64,000 nt of DNA from Diphasiastrum complanatum (lineage: Eukaryota; Streptophyta; Lycopodiopsida; Lycopodiales; Lycopodiaceae). Under the pieces are notes generated by a model, which saw only the letters and a list, made by a program, of their open reading frames with translations, made no database searches and was not told the DNA's origin. Positions 10,681-23,814 of the stretch are shown here, piece by piece; the first letter of the stretch is position 1; each line of letters starts with the position of its first letter. The position numbers and the translations under genes are program-made. The DNA lies in assembly GCA_029204225.1 (NCBI GenBank), contig CM055099.1, positions 55,407,173 through 55,471,172 on the forward strand. Direction: 5' to 3'.

Positions 10681-12712
10681 TCAATAAATACAACGCAAAA
10701 AATATGGACGTGTATATGGCTCCCTTGATAGATGAGCTAAAGATTCTATGGCAAGGAGTTCAAGTGAGCGATATATCAAGACCATTGAGACAAAGAGGTT
10801 TTGTGGTAAAGAGGATCTTGATGTGGATGATGCACGACTTTCCTGGCTATGGGGAATGTTCATGTGAGATATCCTTGGTATTGATTTGATTCTTGGTATT
10901 ATATTAAATTTTATGTGCATTCACAAATTTTCTTTCAATTCGAACGTTGGACTCACGATTAAGCTGATTATTTTGTCTCAACGTAGGGCTCCAAACTAGT
11001 GGTTACAATGCGTGTCCCGTTTGTGGCGAGTATTTGCAGGCACGTCGTTCAAAACATCTGTGAAAGATCGTATATGAGGGCCACACTCGATATCTTCAAC
11101 CCGATCACTCTAAGCGTGATGGGCTTGTTGGCATCCTCATTCCATGAAGGTACAATACATATTTGGGCCAACTAATGGTACATGCCTTTTATTTATTTTA
11201 TGATTACTCTCTTTATGTTTCTTCAAACGATATATAATCTGCATCAAATGTGTGTGTTTGTTTGTTAATATTGTAGGCAAGTGATCGGCTTCGAATTTGG
11301 ATGTCCAATCAAGATCTAGGACGACTCTCTCCCGGCATGAAGAGGTTATCAATATTTCATGAACTCCCATACTGGGAAGAATTGTTGATAAACCATCTTC
11401 TGGACCCGATGCACATATTCAAATATGTCGAAAGCTCGATTTGGGAGCACGTGACTGGGTCGAAAGATAAAAGACGTACGAGATGACCTAAAAGAAGTGG
11501 GAAAGATTGTCGATTTATCGCCACAAACGGTGGGGACTTCGATTGTCCTACCAGAGGCCCCATGGATCTTATCGAGGAGAGAAGAGACGATTGTAAAGAA
11601 GGCAATAGCCTCTTTTCGAACTCCGACATGACAAATGCGATGCCTAAAGGGTGCCTTCACAAGGGACAACAAGCTAAGTGGACTAAAGCCTCATGACTGG
11701 CATAAATTTTAGAGGTTGGCATGGCATGTTTTTTGACTTTTTTCCACCTCAACGTTAACATTGTCGATTACATTTTATAGCAGGTCTTGTGATTTCATGA
11801 TGATCTCATTGCGTATATATGTATCTCAATAATCATGACCAAATTGTTTTTGTGCATGTAGTTTGTGCTTCCCTTGGTGTTGAGAGAGTTCTTGACAAAG
11901 GAGTTAAGGAGTGCTATCTACAAAATCAGTAGCTTGGTGAGGTACGGTGAATGTGCTTGCGATTCGCATCATTATTTCTTGGGGTGATTCAAGATGATGA
12001 TCACTAATACGTATGTAATTGTTGTTTCTCTTTCTTATGAAGACACATTTCATCCAAAGAGATACTGTTGGCATCCATTCAGATAGCAAGCGTGTTTGAT
12101 CGAGACACACTTTCCCACATCCATTCTCAGCGTTCAAATGCATATGATTGTGCATTTGGTAGATGAGGTGGCCATTGTAGTTACATCATCTACTTGCGTC
12201 AATTGCTTGTTCTTAGTCCATTCTAGATTATTGCTATTGTGGTAATTTCCATGTTTTTTCACTAACATTGATTCATTTTTTTAATTCAGGCACTGTCCAT
12301 AGCTGTTGGACATTTTTCTTGGAACGATTCATGCGAACATTGAAGGGCTTTGTAAGTAAAATAGCAAGGCCCAAGGGTAGCATGGCGAAAGCATAGTTCC
12401 ATTTTGTTTAGTACAAAAAGTACAATGCACTGTGGACACATGGACGACACTTTCGTACGGAGCACATTGACTAAAATAGAAACACATACGATTGTGGAGT
12501 CATGGCAAATTTTACCCAAGAGAGTCGAGTAAGCATGGTGGACACCAATTTAGTCTATTCTCAACTTGATTATCGTGGGACAATCAATGACATCCTCAAA
12601 GTTGGATTTAGGCAATTCAGCTTTTCCATATTTGATGTCAAATGGTTCAAAGTTATTTGCAATGGTCCCAATGCAACTGTCAGAAAAGATGAGAATGGAT
12701 CCAATTCTAGAT
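10681..12712 (+). pseudogene. CACTA TNP2 transposase pseudogene, unit 1 (5'-truncated)
   Basis: Reading through several frames gives TNP2 landmarks in order: MAPLIDELKILWQGVQVSDI with MHDFPGYG (10705-10860); a zinc-binding C-x2-C segment with VYEGHTRYLQPDHS (about 11010-11115); FHELPYWEELL and LLDPMHIF (11358-11425); FLERFMRTLKGFV (about 12317-12355); LDYRGTINDILKVGF (12565-12610) of the DUF4216-like end. These are the transposase_21 and DUF4218 regions of En/Spm-type transposases. Intron-like gaps with GTAAG/TAG borders remain. The N-terminal exon present in units 2 and 3 is absent. Frameshifts and stops exclude function. It breaks at about 12705 into unrelated DNA. Confidence 0.88.
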
Positions 12713-13262
12713 GAAGCTACTTTCTTATCTCTATATTTCCACCTTATTTTCTCTACTTTGGTTTTGCATTGTTTCCAGATCTTTGCAATTATGACACTAT
12801 ATTTGATGGACAATTCTTGTGTAATATCAATGCAATGTTTTCTTGACAAATTACATCTTTTCAATGGTAACTATTTTGCTCCAAAAATATCTAACAACAA
12901 GTTAATCTCTAATTCTAACATGGTATTTCCAACTTATCTCTTTCCAATTGTGAAGTTTGGCATTGTCATTGTTTTTGTGGATTTAATAGAATCGTATGTT
13001 TCTTACAAATTTTGTTCAAATTTTATTAGTTTGAAATAGTCTAATTGGCTTCATAAATCTAAATGAAAGGATGATCAAGTATTGGCATGAGATCAAAATG
13101 TGAAACACCTTTTGAACCATTTGTTTGTGAATATTTTTCTTTGGAGACAAGACAAGATAATTATTTCAAGAAATGCATTCTAAATTTTTATGAACACAAT
13201 TATGTTATTAGAGTATGTTAATATGCTTAGACATATTTTAAATCTATAAGATTTGAATTGTG
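12713..13262. repeat. Unit-1 right arm, repeated at 18960-19535
   Basis: At 12705 the TNP2 reading ends abruptly and AT-rich DNA begins. The same junction and sequence recur in unit 3 (18960-19535), and its first 180 bp in unit 2 (16150-16327). The minus-strand reading is open for 100 codons across the junction but is not recognised. Confidence 0.75.
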
Positions 13263-13287
13263 CTTTTAATCTCTCTCTCTCTCTCTG

Positions 13288-13322
<35 letters not shown>

Positions 13323-13333
13323 CTATATATATA
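13263..13333. repeat. CT/TA microsatellite at CACTA unit boundary
   Basis: A (CT)n run passes into (TA)n directly before the CACTA terminus at 13334. Similar TA runs lie at 19541-19575 and 19708-19761 before the next unit. Confidence 0.9.
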
Positions 13334-16327
13334 CACTACTAAAGAGTGCCCGTCCTTGACACCGGGGGCAATGGACGACCAACAATCTATTTGGTGGCTT
13401 GCAGTCGAGACGTGTGGATGATGCTCAAAGTGGGCAACTGATGATTGAAGGTGGCAGACGGGCCGACGACCGACAAATTTGGGTTACCACCGATGGTTTG
13501 GGTCGAAGGTCAATGGTCTGGTCAAAAGTTATCACTGACAATTAGACAAAATTTTGGGTGGCGGCCAATGGTTGGGGTGGATGGCCAATGATCATGACAG
13601 TCGATGATTTGGATGGTGGCCGATCTCGCACATCTTGAATCTTGTAACATCTCACACATCTCGGCCATAGTAGGGGTCAAAATTTAACCATGTTCAACAA
13701 TAACACAGGGAGTATCGTAAAAAAATTTGACGGGCCCCACCCGTGGACTTGCACGAAGATATGTCCCGAGGAGACAACACACGAGGATGTGCCATTCATA
13801 TTGCATGATCACGAGGGGGACATGGATAACATGATGGATGCATTCTTCACAAATCCACCCGAGGCTACATTGACAAGGGAAGAAGAGATGATGCATGGCT
13901 TGGCATCCACTCCTTTGTACGAGGGTGCACAAATGTCAAAGTTGCGAGCTTGTTTGCTACTTTTGAACTTGCAAATCAAGTACCGTTGGTCATATGCAAG
14001 CGTCACGGAGTTGTTTGGGTAAGCTTGCTTACTTCATGATGTGTGTTATAGACAAATTGCTCTAATCTCATTTTATATTTGATTCATGCAATGCGAGAAA
14101 CTATATATAACTAATTACATAAATTTATATTTTGTCTTAGTTTGCTCAAGAGAAGGTTGCCCCCAAATAAATCAATGGCGGCATCTCACGACAAGAAGCC
14201 CTTCTTATCCCCAAAAAATACAAGGCAAAAAATTTGGACGTGTATATGGCTCCCTTGATAGATGAGTTAAAGATTATATGACAAGGTGTTCAAGTGAGTG
14301 ATATATCAAGACCATTGAGACAAAGAGGTTTTGTGGTAAAGGAGATCCTGATGTGGATGATGCACGACTTTCTTGCCTATGGGGAATGTTCAGGTGAGAT
14401 GTCTTTGCTATTGGTTTGATTCATGGTATTATATTGAATTTTATGTGCATTCACAAATTTTCTTTCAATTCAAACATTGGACTCACGATTAAGTTGGTGG
14501 TTTTGTCTCAATGTAGGGCTCCAAACTAGTGGTTACAATGCGTGCCCCATTTGTGGCGAGTATTTGCAAGCACGTCATTCAAAACGTCAGTGAAAGATGG
14601 TATATGAGGGCCACACTCGATATCTTCCACCCGATCACTCTAAGCGTGATGGGCTTGCTGGCCAACACCCTCATTCCATGAAGGTTCAATACATATTCGG
14701 GCCAACTAATGGTACATGTCATTTATTTATTTTATGATTACTCTCTTTATGTTTCTTCTACCAATATATAATCTGCATTAAATGTCTGTGTTTGTTTGTT
14801 AATATTGTAGGCAAGTGATTGGCTTCGGATTTGGATGTCCAATCAAGATCTTGGATAACTCTCTCCCGGCATGAAGAGGTTATCAATATTTCATGAACTC
14901 TCATACTGGGAAGAATTGTTCATACATCTTTTGGACCCGATGCACATATTAAAAAATGTCGAAAGCATGATCTGGGAACACGTGACTGGGTCGAAAGATA
15001 AAAAAGGCTTACGAGATGACCTAAAAGAAGTGGGAAAGATGCCCGATTTATGGCCACAAACAGTCGGGACTTTGATTGCCCTACCAAGGGCCCCATGGAC
15101 CTTATCGAGGAGAGAAGAGGCGATTGTGAAGAGGGTAGTAGCCTCTTTTCGAACTCCGACAGGACACATGTAATGCCTAAAGGGTGCCTTCACAAGGGAC
15201 AACAAGCTAAGTGGACTAAAGTCTCATGAATGGCATAAATTTTTACAGGTTGGCGTGGCATGTTTTTTGACTTTTTTCCACCTCAACGTTAACATTGTCG
15301 ATTACATTTTATAGCATGTCTTGTCATTTCATGATGATCTCATTGGACATATATGTATCTCAATGATCATGACCAAATTGTTTTTTGTTCATGCAGTTTG
15401 TGCTTCCCTTGGTGTTGAGAGGGTTGTTGACAGAGGAGTTGAGTGCAATCTACAAAATCAGTAGTTTGGTGAGGTACAGTGAATGTGCTTGCGATTCGCA
15501 TCATTTTTTCTTTGGGTGATTCAAGATGATGATCTTACTAACACATATGTCATTGTTGTTTCTCTTTCTTATGAAGATACATTTCATCCAAAGAGATACC
15601 GTTGGCATCCATTGAGGCAGTAAGACAAAGCTCCATCAAGGCAGTGTGTTCGATCAAGAACCACTTTCCCACAGACATTCTCACCATTCAAGTGCATCTC
15701 ATTGTGCAGTAGGTAGATGAGGTGGCCATCTACTTGCGTCATTTAGCTATTCTTAGTCCATCCTAGACTATTGCTATTGTGGTAATTCCCATGTTCCTTC
15801 ACTAACATTGATTCATTTTTTTTTATTCAGGCACTGTCCACAACCGTTGGATGTTTTTCTTGGAACGATTCATGCGAACATAGAAGGGCTTTGTAAGACA
15901 AAGATAAGGAGCACATTGACTAAAATAGAAACATGTACGATTGTGGAGTCATGACAAATTTTACCCAGGAGAGTCGAGCAAGCACGGTGGACACCAATTT
16001 AGTCTCTTCTCAACTTGATTATCGTGGGACAATCAATGACATCCTCAAAGTTGGATTTAGGCAATTTAGCTTTTCCATATTTGATGTCAAATGGTTCAAA
16101 GTTATTTGCAATGGTCCCAATGCAACTGTCAGAAAAGATGAGAATGGATCCAATTCTAGATGAAGCTACTTTCTTATCTCTATATTTCCACCTTATTTTC
16201 TCTACTTTGGTTTTGCATTGTTTCCAGATCTTTGCAATTATGACACTATATTTGATGGACAATTCTTGTGTAATATCAATGCAATGTTTTCTTGACAAAT
16301 TACATCTTTTCAATGGTAACTATTTTG
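13334..16327 (+). mobile_element. CACTA (En/Spm-like) unit 2
   Basis: The left end begins CACTACTAAAGAGTGCCCGT, a CACTA-type terminus, next to a TA microsatellite. A GGCCGACGACCGACAAA-type subterminal region (13380-13620) leads into TNP2. No matching inverted right end is present. At 16327 the unit runs directly into the start of unit 3, at the point equivalent to about 13385. The copy is therefore part of a head-to-tail array, not a free element. Confidence 0.8.
13690..16165 (+). pseudogene. CACTA TNP2 transposase pseudogene, unit 2
   Basis: The N-terminal exon (13690-14022) ends LRACLLLLNLQIKYRWSYAS then VTELFG at a GTAAGC donor. This matches the TNP2 region before the transposase_21 domain. 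MAPLIDELKI and SDISRPLRQRGFVVK follow (14247-14340), then YNACPICGEYLQARHSK (14536-14584), HELSYWEELF and LLDPMHIL (14892-14954), a degraded DUF4218 (15395-15900) and LDYRGTINDILKVGF (16014-16058). Stops within several exons (for example before QGVQVSDI at 14280) show that it is dead. It is closely similar to units 1 and 3. Confidence 0.88.
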
Positions 16328-16731
16328 CAATCTATGTGGTGGCTTGCAGTCGAGATGTGTGGATGATGCTCAAAGTGGGCAATTGATGATTGAAGGTGGC
16401 AGACAGGCCGACGACCGACAAATTTGGGTTACGACCGATGGTTTGGGTCGAAGGTCAATGGTCTGGTCAAAAGTTATCACTGACAATTAGCCAAAATTTT
16501 GGGTGGCGACCAGTGGTTGGGGTGGATGGCCAATGATCATACAAATATGGTTTAGGGTTAAGGTGGCCGCCGACGATATGGGTGACAGTCGATGATTTGG
16601 ATGGTGGCTGATCTCGCACATCTTGAATCTTGTAACATCTCACACATCAAGGCCATAGTAGGGGTCAAAATTTAACCATGTTCAACAATAACACAGGGAG
16701 TATCGTAATAAAAAGTTGACGGGCACCACCC

Positions 16732-18900
16732 GTGGACTTGCACGAAGATATGTCCCGAGGAGACACAGCACACGAGGATGTGCCATTCATATTGCATGAT
16801 CACGAGGGGGACATGGATGACATGATGGATGCATTCTTCACAAATCCACCTGAGGCTACATTGACAAGGGAAGAAGAGATGATGCATGGCTTGCCATCCA
16901 CTCCTTTGTACGAGGGTGCACAAATGTCAAAGTTGCGAGCTTGTTTGCTACTTTTGAACTTGCAAATCAAGTACCGTTGGTCAGATGCAAGCGTCACGGA
17001 GTTGTTTGGGTAAGCTTGTTTACTTCATGATGTGTGTTATAGACAAATTGCTCTAATCTCATTTTATGTTTGATTCATGCAATGGGAGAAACTATATATA
17101 ACTAATTACATAAATTTATATTTTGTCTCAGTTTGCTCAGGAAAAGGTTGCCCCCAAATAACACCATGGCGGCATCTCGCGACAAGAAGCCCTTCTTATC
17201 CCCAAAAAATACAAGGCAAAAAATATGGACGTGTATATGGCTCCCATGATAGATGAGTTAAAGATTCTATGACAAGGTGTTCAAGTGAGCGATATATCAA
17301 GACCACCGAGACAAACAGGTTTTGTGGTAAAGGGGATCCTGATGTGGATGATGCACGAGTTTTCTGGCTATGGGAAACTCACTGCTATTGGTTTGATTCC
17401 TGGTATTATATTGAATTTCATGTGCATTCACAGAGTTTCTTTCAATTCAAACATTGGACTCACGATTAAGTTGGTGGTTTTGTCTCATGCGTGCCCTGTT
17501 TGTGGCGAGTATTTGCAAGCACATCATTCAAAACGTCAGTGAAAGATGGTATATGAGGGTCACACTCGATATCTTCCACCCGATCACTCTAAGCGTGATG
17601 GGCTTGTTAGCCAACATCCTCATTCCATGAAGGTACAATACATATTCGGGCCAACTAATGGTACATGTCATTTATTTATTTTATGATTACTCTCTTTATG
17701 TTTCTTTTAACGATATATAATCTGCATTAAATGTCTGTGTTTGTTTGTTAATATTGTAGGCAAGTGATTGGCTTCGGATTTGGATGTCCAATCAAGATCT
17801 TGGATGACTCTCTCCCGGCATGAAGAGGTTATCAATATTTCATGAACTCTCATACTGGGAAGAATTGTTCATACATCTTTTGGACCCGATGCACATATTA
17901 AAAAATGTCGAAAGCATGATCTGGGAACACGTGACTAGGTCGAAAGATAAAAAAGGTGTACGTGATGACCTAAAAGAAGTGGGAAAGATGGCCGATTTAT
18001 GGCCACAAATGGTGGGGACTAGGATTGTCCTACTAAGGGCCCCATGGATCTTATCGAGGAGAGAAGAGGCGATTGTGAAGAGGGTAGTAGCCTCTTTTCG
18101 AACTCCGACAGGACACATGCAATGCCTAAAGGGTGCCTTCACAAGGGACAACAAGCTAAGTGGACTAAAGTCTCATGAATGGCATAAATTTTTACAGGTT
18201 GGCATGGCATGTTTTTTGACTTGTTTCCACCTCAACGTTAACATTGTCGATTATATTTTATAGCATGTCTTGTCATTTCATGATGATCTCATTGCACATA
18301 TATGTATCTCAATGATCATGACCAAATTGTTTTTTGTTCATGCAGTTTGTGCTTCCCTTGGTGTTGAGAGGGTTCTTGACAGAGGAGTTGAGTCCAATCT
18401 ACAACATCAGTAGTTTGGTGAGGTACAGTGAATGTTCTTGCGATTCGCATCATTTTTTCTTTGGGTGATTCAAGATGATGATCTTACTAACACATATGTC
18501 ATTGTTGTTTCTCTTTCTTATGAAGATACATTTCATCCAAAGAGATACCGTTGGCATCCATTGAGGCAGCAAGACAAAGCTCCATCGGGGCAGCATGTCT
18601 GATCAAGAAGCACTTTCCCACAGACATTTTCACCAATCAAATGCATCTCATTGTGCATTTGTAGATGAGTTGGCCATCTACTTGTGTCATTTACCTATTC
18701 TTAGTCCATCCTAGACTATTGCTATTGTGGTAATTCCCATGTTCCTTCAATAACATTGATTCATTTTTTTTTATTCAGGCACTGTCCACAGCCGTTGGAT
18801 GTTTTTCTTGGAACGATTCATGCGAACATAGAAGGGCTTTGTAAGACAAAGAGCAAGGCCTAAGGGTAGCATGGCGAAAAGATAGTTCAGCTTTTTCATA
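16732..18900 (+). pseudogene. CACTA TNP2 transposase pseudogene, unit 3
   Basis: It has the same TNP2 landmarks as unit 2. The N-terminal exon (16732-17013) contains EEEMMHGLPSTPLYEGAQMS and a WSDASVTELFG end before GTAAGC. FHELSYWEELFIHLLDPMH lies at 17838-17893 and continues open to VGMACFLTCFHLNVNIVDYI (18263), the longest surviving TNP2 exon here. The CGEYLQAHHSKRQ zinc-region residue run is at 17503-17540. A roughly 140-bp part of the DUF4216-like end seen in units 1 and 2 is deleted near 18880-18890. Frameshifts and stops remain, so it is a pseudogene. Confidence 0.88.
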
Positions 18901-19538
18901 TTTGACATCAAATGGTTCAAAGTTATTTGCAATGGTCCCAATGCAACTGTCAGAAAAGATGAGAATGGATCCAATTCTAGATGAAGCTACTTTCTCATCT
19001 CTATATTTCCACTTTATTTTCTCTACTTTGGTTTTGCATTGGTTCCAGGTCTTTGCAAGTATGACACTATATTTGATGGACAATTCCTTGTGTAATATCA
19101 ACGCAATGTTTTCTTGACAAATTACATCTTTTCAATGGTAGCTATTTTGCTCCAAAAATGTCTAACAACAAGTTAATCTCTAATTCTAACATGGTATTTC
19201 CAACTTATCTCTTTCCAGTTGAAAAGTTTGGCATTGTCATCGTTTTTGTGGATTTAATAGCATCGTATGTTTCTTACAAATTTTGCTCAAATTTTATTAG
19301 TTTGAAATAGTCTAATTGGCTTCATAAATCTGAATGAAAGGACAATCAAGTATTGGCATGAGATCAAAATGTGAAACACCTTTTGAACCATTTGTTTGTG
19401 AACATTTTTCTTTGGAGACAAGACAAGATAATTATTTCAAGAAATGCATTCTAAATTTTTATGAACACAATTATGCTAGTTGAGCATGTTAATATGCTTA
19501 GACATATTTTGAATCTATAAGATTTGAATTGAGCTTTT

Positions 19539-19540
<2 letters not shown>

Positions 19541-19575
<35 letters not shown>
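19541..19575. repeat. TA microsatellite
   Basis: (TA)n within the right arm of unit 3. Confidence 0.95.
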
Positions 19576-19577
<2 letters not shown>

Positions 19578-19705
19578 TTGGACACAAGACAAGATAATTA
19601 TTTCAAGAAATGCATTCTAAATTTTTATGAACACAATTATGTTAGTGGAGTATGTTAATATGCTTAGACATATTTTGAATCTATAAGATTTGAATTGTGC
19701 TTTTA

Positions 19706-19707
<2 letters not shown>

Positions 19708-19761
<54 letters not shown>
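19708..19761. repeat. TA microsatellite before unit 4
   Basis: About 27 TA repeats directly before the terminus-like sequence TACTACTAAAGAGTGCCC. Confidence 0.95.
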
Positions 19762-19763
<2 letters not shown>

Positions 19764-20480
19764 TACTAAAGAGTGCCCGTCCTTGACACCGGGGGGACGA
19801 CCAACAATCTATGTGGTGGCTTGCAGTCGAGACGTGTGGATGATGCTCAAAGTGGGCAATTGATGATTGAAGGTGGCAGACAGGCCGACGACCGACAAAT
19901 TTGGGTTACGACCGATGGTTTGGGTCGAAGGTCAATGGTCTGGTCAAAAGTTATCACTAACAATTAGCCAAAATTTTGGGTGGCGGCCAGTGGTTGGGGT
20001 GGATGGCCAATGATCGTACAAATATGGTGTGGGTACTGATCATTCACCCTAATCATTCAAATCCTAGATGGTGGTATATGATTCAAGTCGCTCCTCAAAG
20101 TAAAAGAATTTTTGAAGATAGAGATGGCGTGGAGGACATGGTGCTGCCAGTTGATGCACCTCATGAACAAGATCGTGATGACGGATTCAATGACACAATT
20201 TCAGAGGATGATCATGTGCAAGCTTCACAAGCTAATGATGGCGTTGAGCGTGATGCATCATTTTTGGATGGTTCAGCGACACACGACACACTTTCATGAT
20301 GTCACTCGTCGTCACTGTCGCCATTAGCTTTTTAAGATAAGCTTATTACATTAGGGAAAATATGGGCTCAAAATGGGTCCTTTAAGAAATTTCACTTTAG
20401 AGAGAGGTTACGTAGAGAGAGAATACAAACCGATAACTTTTGGTCGCTGTTTCCGAGTTTTCGGCCTAGCCTGACATTTA
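19762..20480 (+). mobile_element. CACTA unit 4, internally deleted
   Basis: It starts TACTACTAAAGAGTGCCCGT, a CACTA terminus with C changed to T. After 280 bp of subterminal sequence it jumps (about 20030) straight to the C-terminal end of TNP2: NPRWWYMIQVAPQSK, then an acidic tail with DAPHEQDRDDGFND and SEDDHVQAS, ending at 20297-20299. Nearly the whole transposase is deleted, as in non-autonomous dSpm-like derivatives. The sequence from about 20050 to 20480 matches, inverted, 42300-42720 in the minus-strand CACTA copy. No right terminus ending TAGTG is found. Confidence 0.75.
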
Positions 20481-22365
20481 ACTTAGATATTCCCAAGGGA
20501 GTGGCCTTAAATTATTCATTTGCATGAAACTAGATACTGAGCTTGTCATAAAAGATGTCAAGTGCTGCAAAATTGTGACATGGATAACCTTGACATTGTC
20601 ATCATAATCATCGAGGATGTGAACAATGAGAAGTCTCCAAAGAGGCTTATGGTCATCAATGATAAGCTTTGTCGAAGCGATCTTTGCTACTAGCTATTAT
20701 TATGAAAAAAAGTTGGAACAATCAACAAACATGAATACATGTTTATTTTCTTTTATACGCAAGGAGATTTTCCTTCAAAAAAAGAATACCTATCCAAGTT
20801 ACAAATATAACTAAATTTGAATATATCAACAAGATAGTTTGATATAGAAAGTATGTTTGCTCAATATTAAAAGAATGCAATATATAATTATGTTCTTAAA
20901 GTTTATTTTGTCGTTTTTGTAAATGTGAATATAATAAACAAATAGACAATATTCCGATGTAGACTTTTTAAAGATTTTGAATATTCTTTTTTTGTTGACC
21001 TTCTTGATATACAAAAATAAATTTATAATTTCTCACATATTTGTATTTTGAAAATATAAGAAAAACACATCGTTTTTCATATTTGTATGCAAAAAAAATA
21101 TGGTTTTTTTAAAATGACCTTTTTTTTGTCAATTTTGAAAGATTTGTCAAGGAGAACCTCACAATATTTCTCATTCAACTCTACAATGGTGTTGCTTAAA
21201 AACTGTTGCTTAGTGGCCTTACAATTTCCCCGTGTAGGATAAATAAAAAACATCTACTATAGATCAAAAAAGATATATGAACTTATAAAACAAGAGAGAA
21301 AGAGAGAGAGAGGCGCTAGCATACTGTTAGCGTTTTGAGTTATGCACGAAATTCTGTCAACAAGCAAAACATAGCGAATTTGTGAGGCGAGTGACAAGGT
21401 CGCCAACGAGCGAGACTCTGATCAACTCACTCAAAACAAAATACAAATACAATTACTCTCTTCTATGGATTCTCTCATTATTTGTGTCATTTTTTGTTTG
21501 ATAGAACGATTTGATGTCCATGGTCTGTAGTCATTTGCTTAGGATCCTATGTTAATTCAGCAAGCTAGCCAAATAGGTAGCACTGACAGGGGTAGAAAAG
21601 AAGAGCTGCCCCTATCGAATAAGAAAAGAAACGAAAACAATCTAACGTAAACATCTACATTATCTCTCAAGAAAGCCCTCCCACTAGCAAAATATATATA
21701 AACAATAAGATACTTGCCAACATAGTTTTTAAATAACATAATGCTCTCAAATGAAGCCCTAAAGAGGAGAATCTATGATGCATAGGGGTGTTTTTATACT
21801 AGTGTTAACTTTATTTGCATAACTATCACTCTTGCCACCCATTTTCTAAGCGTTGACAAGCGAGATGATGGGCAACTGACCACCCTTTTTTCAAACTTGA
21901 TTGGTAAATAAATAGTTAAATGAAAAGTTGCAAGTTGATTGGCCAATCGTGCAACTAGTCCATTTCTCACAATTTACCCTAGCAACTCAACATGCCAGAC
22001 TAGGCAATTTCCCGAGTCCAAAAAACCACTTTTCACTTGTCAATATGACAAGAGGGCCATCTCACCTCATGTGCCAAATGGTGACAATTAAAGATAAGTG
22101 TGAAAGGGGAAAGCTCCTTACTTATTTTCCCTCAAATAATGATGAACTAATCCACTTATTAAATCAAAGTGCAACAGTAATAAAGTGAGACTGGACCAAT
22201 GGGAGAAATCCATTTTTTACTAAAGACTTGTCAAGCACTACAAACTAAGTAGTCCTACTACTACATGATCACATATCAAGGATATTAAAATTTGTGTTTG
22301 AGGGTATTGCTTTTTCTTTCTCTATAGAGAAGGCAATAATGGTGTCTACATTTTTTAGCATTGAT
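20481..22365. other. AT-rich DNA with no recognised feature
   Basis: Only short unremarkable ORFs and a small GA run (about 21297-21313). No transposon domain or RNA gene could be identified. Confidence 0.5.
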
Positions 22366-22616
22366 TGTGAAGGACTTCAAATCAATGATGATCCAATCCA
22401 TAAAAAGATCTTGGCTTACAAAAGAAGCTACTCTACAATCTCACCAATGTAGAAAAATTAGCATCTACACACAAAATGAGATGCAAACTCTAATAAAACT
22501 TGATCAAACATTAATCAAAAGATAAAGTACTATTGTTGTTTATACAAAACCAGCAAGCTACTGTATTTCACATGTGTGGATCCAAAAATAAAAAGTATAG
22601 ATCATTCTACACATTA
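22366..22616 (-). repeat. Copia LTR fragment
   Basis: It begins TGTGAAGGACTTCAAATC and matches 6417-6660, the LTR of the old minus-strand Copia. No primer-binding site adjoins it here. The match is interrupted at 22616 by a MITE fragment. Confidence 0.8.
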
Positions 22617-22774
22617 GAGGAGTTTTGAGCTCCATTAGAATTCGTGCAAGATGTAGTTTATATTATTAAAATATTATAACACATACTTTTGACTTGCCTT
22701 AACTTTTTAATTGTAGTTCAGAAGTATGTCATATAACATATCATTGGGAAGCCCTTGTTGAGCGCTTTCCAATG
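22617..22774. mobile_element. Truncated MITE related to element A
   Basis: It begins TTAGAGGAGTTTTGAGCTCC and matches 5633-5805 of the MITE at 5632, then stops at the gag fragment. It entered the Copia LTR after CATTCTACACA. The right end is missing. Confidence 0.75.
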
Positions 22775-23030
22775 CAGAACTGAGTGAGAAAAGATTCTCT
22801 TAGCAGGTCCCAAAGGTTAACGGCTACACGATCCATTTGGGTGTACCAAATTCGGGCTTGTCTCCGTAGTAGACCAGAGAATATATGTAATCTATCTACA
22901 TTCGTTCCCTCTCTATTGGAAATGGTGATGGATTCAAACTGGGAGATGTAGCTATCAACATCATCTAAAGAAGTTCCTTTGAAGTAATCATACTTGATTT
23001 TTGAACTAGAATTGAATCATGGTTGAAGTG
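22775..23030 (-). pseudogene. Ty3-type gag fragment
   Basis: The minus-strand reading contains YDYFKGTSLDDVDSYISQF, then LLRRQARIWYTQMD and VNLWDLLRESFLTQF. This is the aromatic/WY/W-x-x-L/F-x-x-x-F pattern of the retrotransposon gag capsid domain of Ty3/Gypsy elements. It is cut at its C-terminal end by the MITE fragment. No matching pol lies on this strand nearby. Confidence 0.75.
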
Positions 23031-23814
23031 GGTCCATTTTTGGTTCATGATTGGGTCTGGATTTGGATTTGGATTAGAATTTGATTCAGGATCAGAATCT
23101 GGATTTGGATCAGAATCTAATTCAGGCTTAGGATCTGCATTACAACAGTCCTAGGAAGTTTGGGTTCAAGTTCTATTTTGGATTTATCGAGTAGGCTATT
23201 GAAATAAACTGCGGCTTTCTAGTAAGTGGGAAAAGGCGGTGAGCCGCACTGAAAGGATTGTTGAAGTCTTTTGAAAAAGTTCTCACAAAGGATTTTGTAT
23301 CTTTCCAAATGCTCAGCTCTAGAACTGCTTGAACTGCTTCCTGCAGTTGGCATTCATCTTTAACTGACAAAATCTAAATCCACCTGATTACAATCAAAAT
23401 GTAGTCCGACAATTTGTCCTCAACAACAAAATTGCTCATTCAAAAGAACGACTGACTACTAATTTAAACTGCACAAGTATCCATATGAAAATTTCAGAGT
23501 ATTGATTCACAACAACACAGAGCAAGCTTTAGGATGTGGAAGTACAGATATATGTCAATGTAATGTAACAGTGATTTCGAATGTTAACATCACAACTAAG
23601 TTCCAAGCAATCGATTATTCGATCACACAGGCAATCAGGTAACCAATGAGTTTTAAGACAATCTTAGCAATGAATTTACAGTTGCTCACATATGATAGTA
23701 TCAAGGCTAAGGAAGTGTCTGACTAGAGTTACAATCACAAGCACATCCAACATGGTGAGGCTTACCAACTGTTAGAAACAGAAGAACTCAGCAAGTAGAA
23801 AGCTTATGAAAGCA
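23031..23814. other. Sequence upstream of the gag fragment
   Basis: An acidic Asp/Asn/Pro-rich reading, from repeats of a GGATTTGGATC-like hexamer pattern, occupies 23040-23130 on the minus strand. The rest holds only short ORFs of unknown meaning. Confidence 0.4.

Larger units (their letters stand above)
16328..19761 (+). mobile_element. CACTA (En/Spm-like) unit 3
   Basis: It starts inside the subterminal region, so the CACTA terminus itself is missing, and ends in a TA run before unit 4. The right arm is the same as in unit 1, with an added local duplication: about 120 bp around 19380-19540 recur at 19577-19707 between two TA microsatellites. Confidence 0.75.

Noticed and set aside
12550-12864. 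Minus-strand 104-codon ORF repeated at 15999-16313.
   Set aside because: It is the complement of TNP2 plus the foreign junction sequence; conserved only because the units are duplicates.
10681-19761. CACTA repeats considered as an assembly artefact.
   Set aside because: The units differ by many substitutions and by the N-terminal exon, terminus and local deletions, so they are real separate copies, though long-read support would settle the number.
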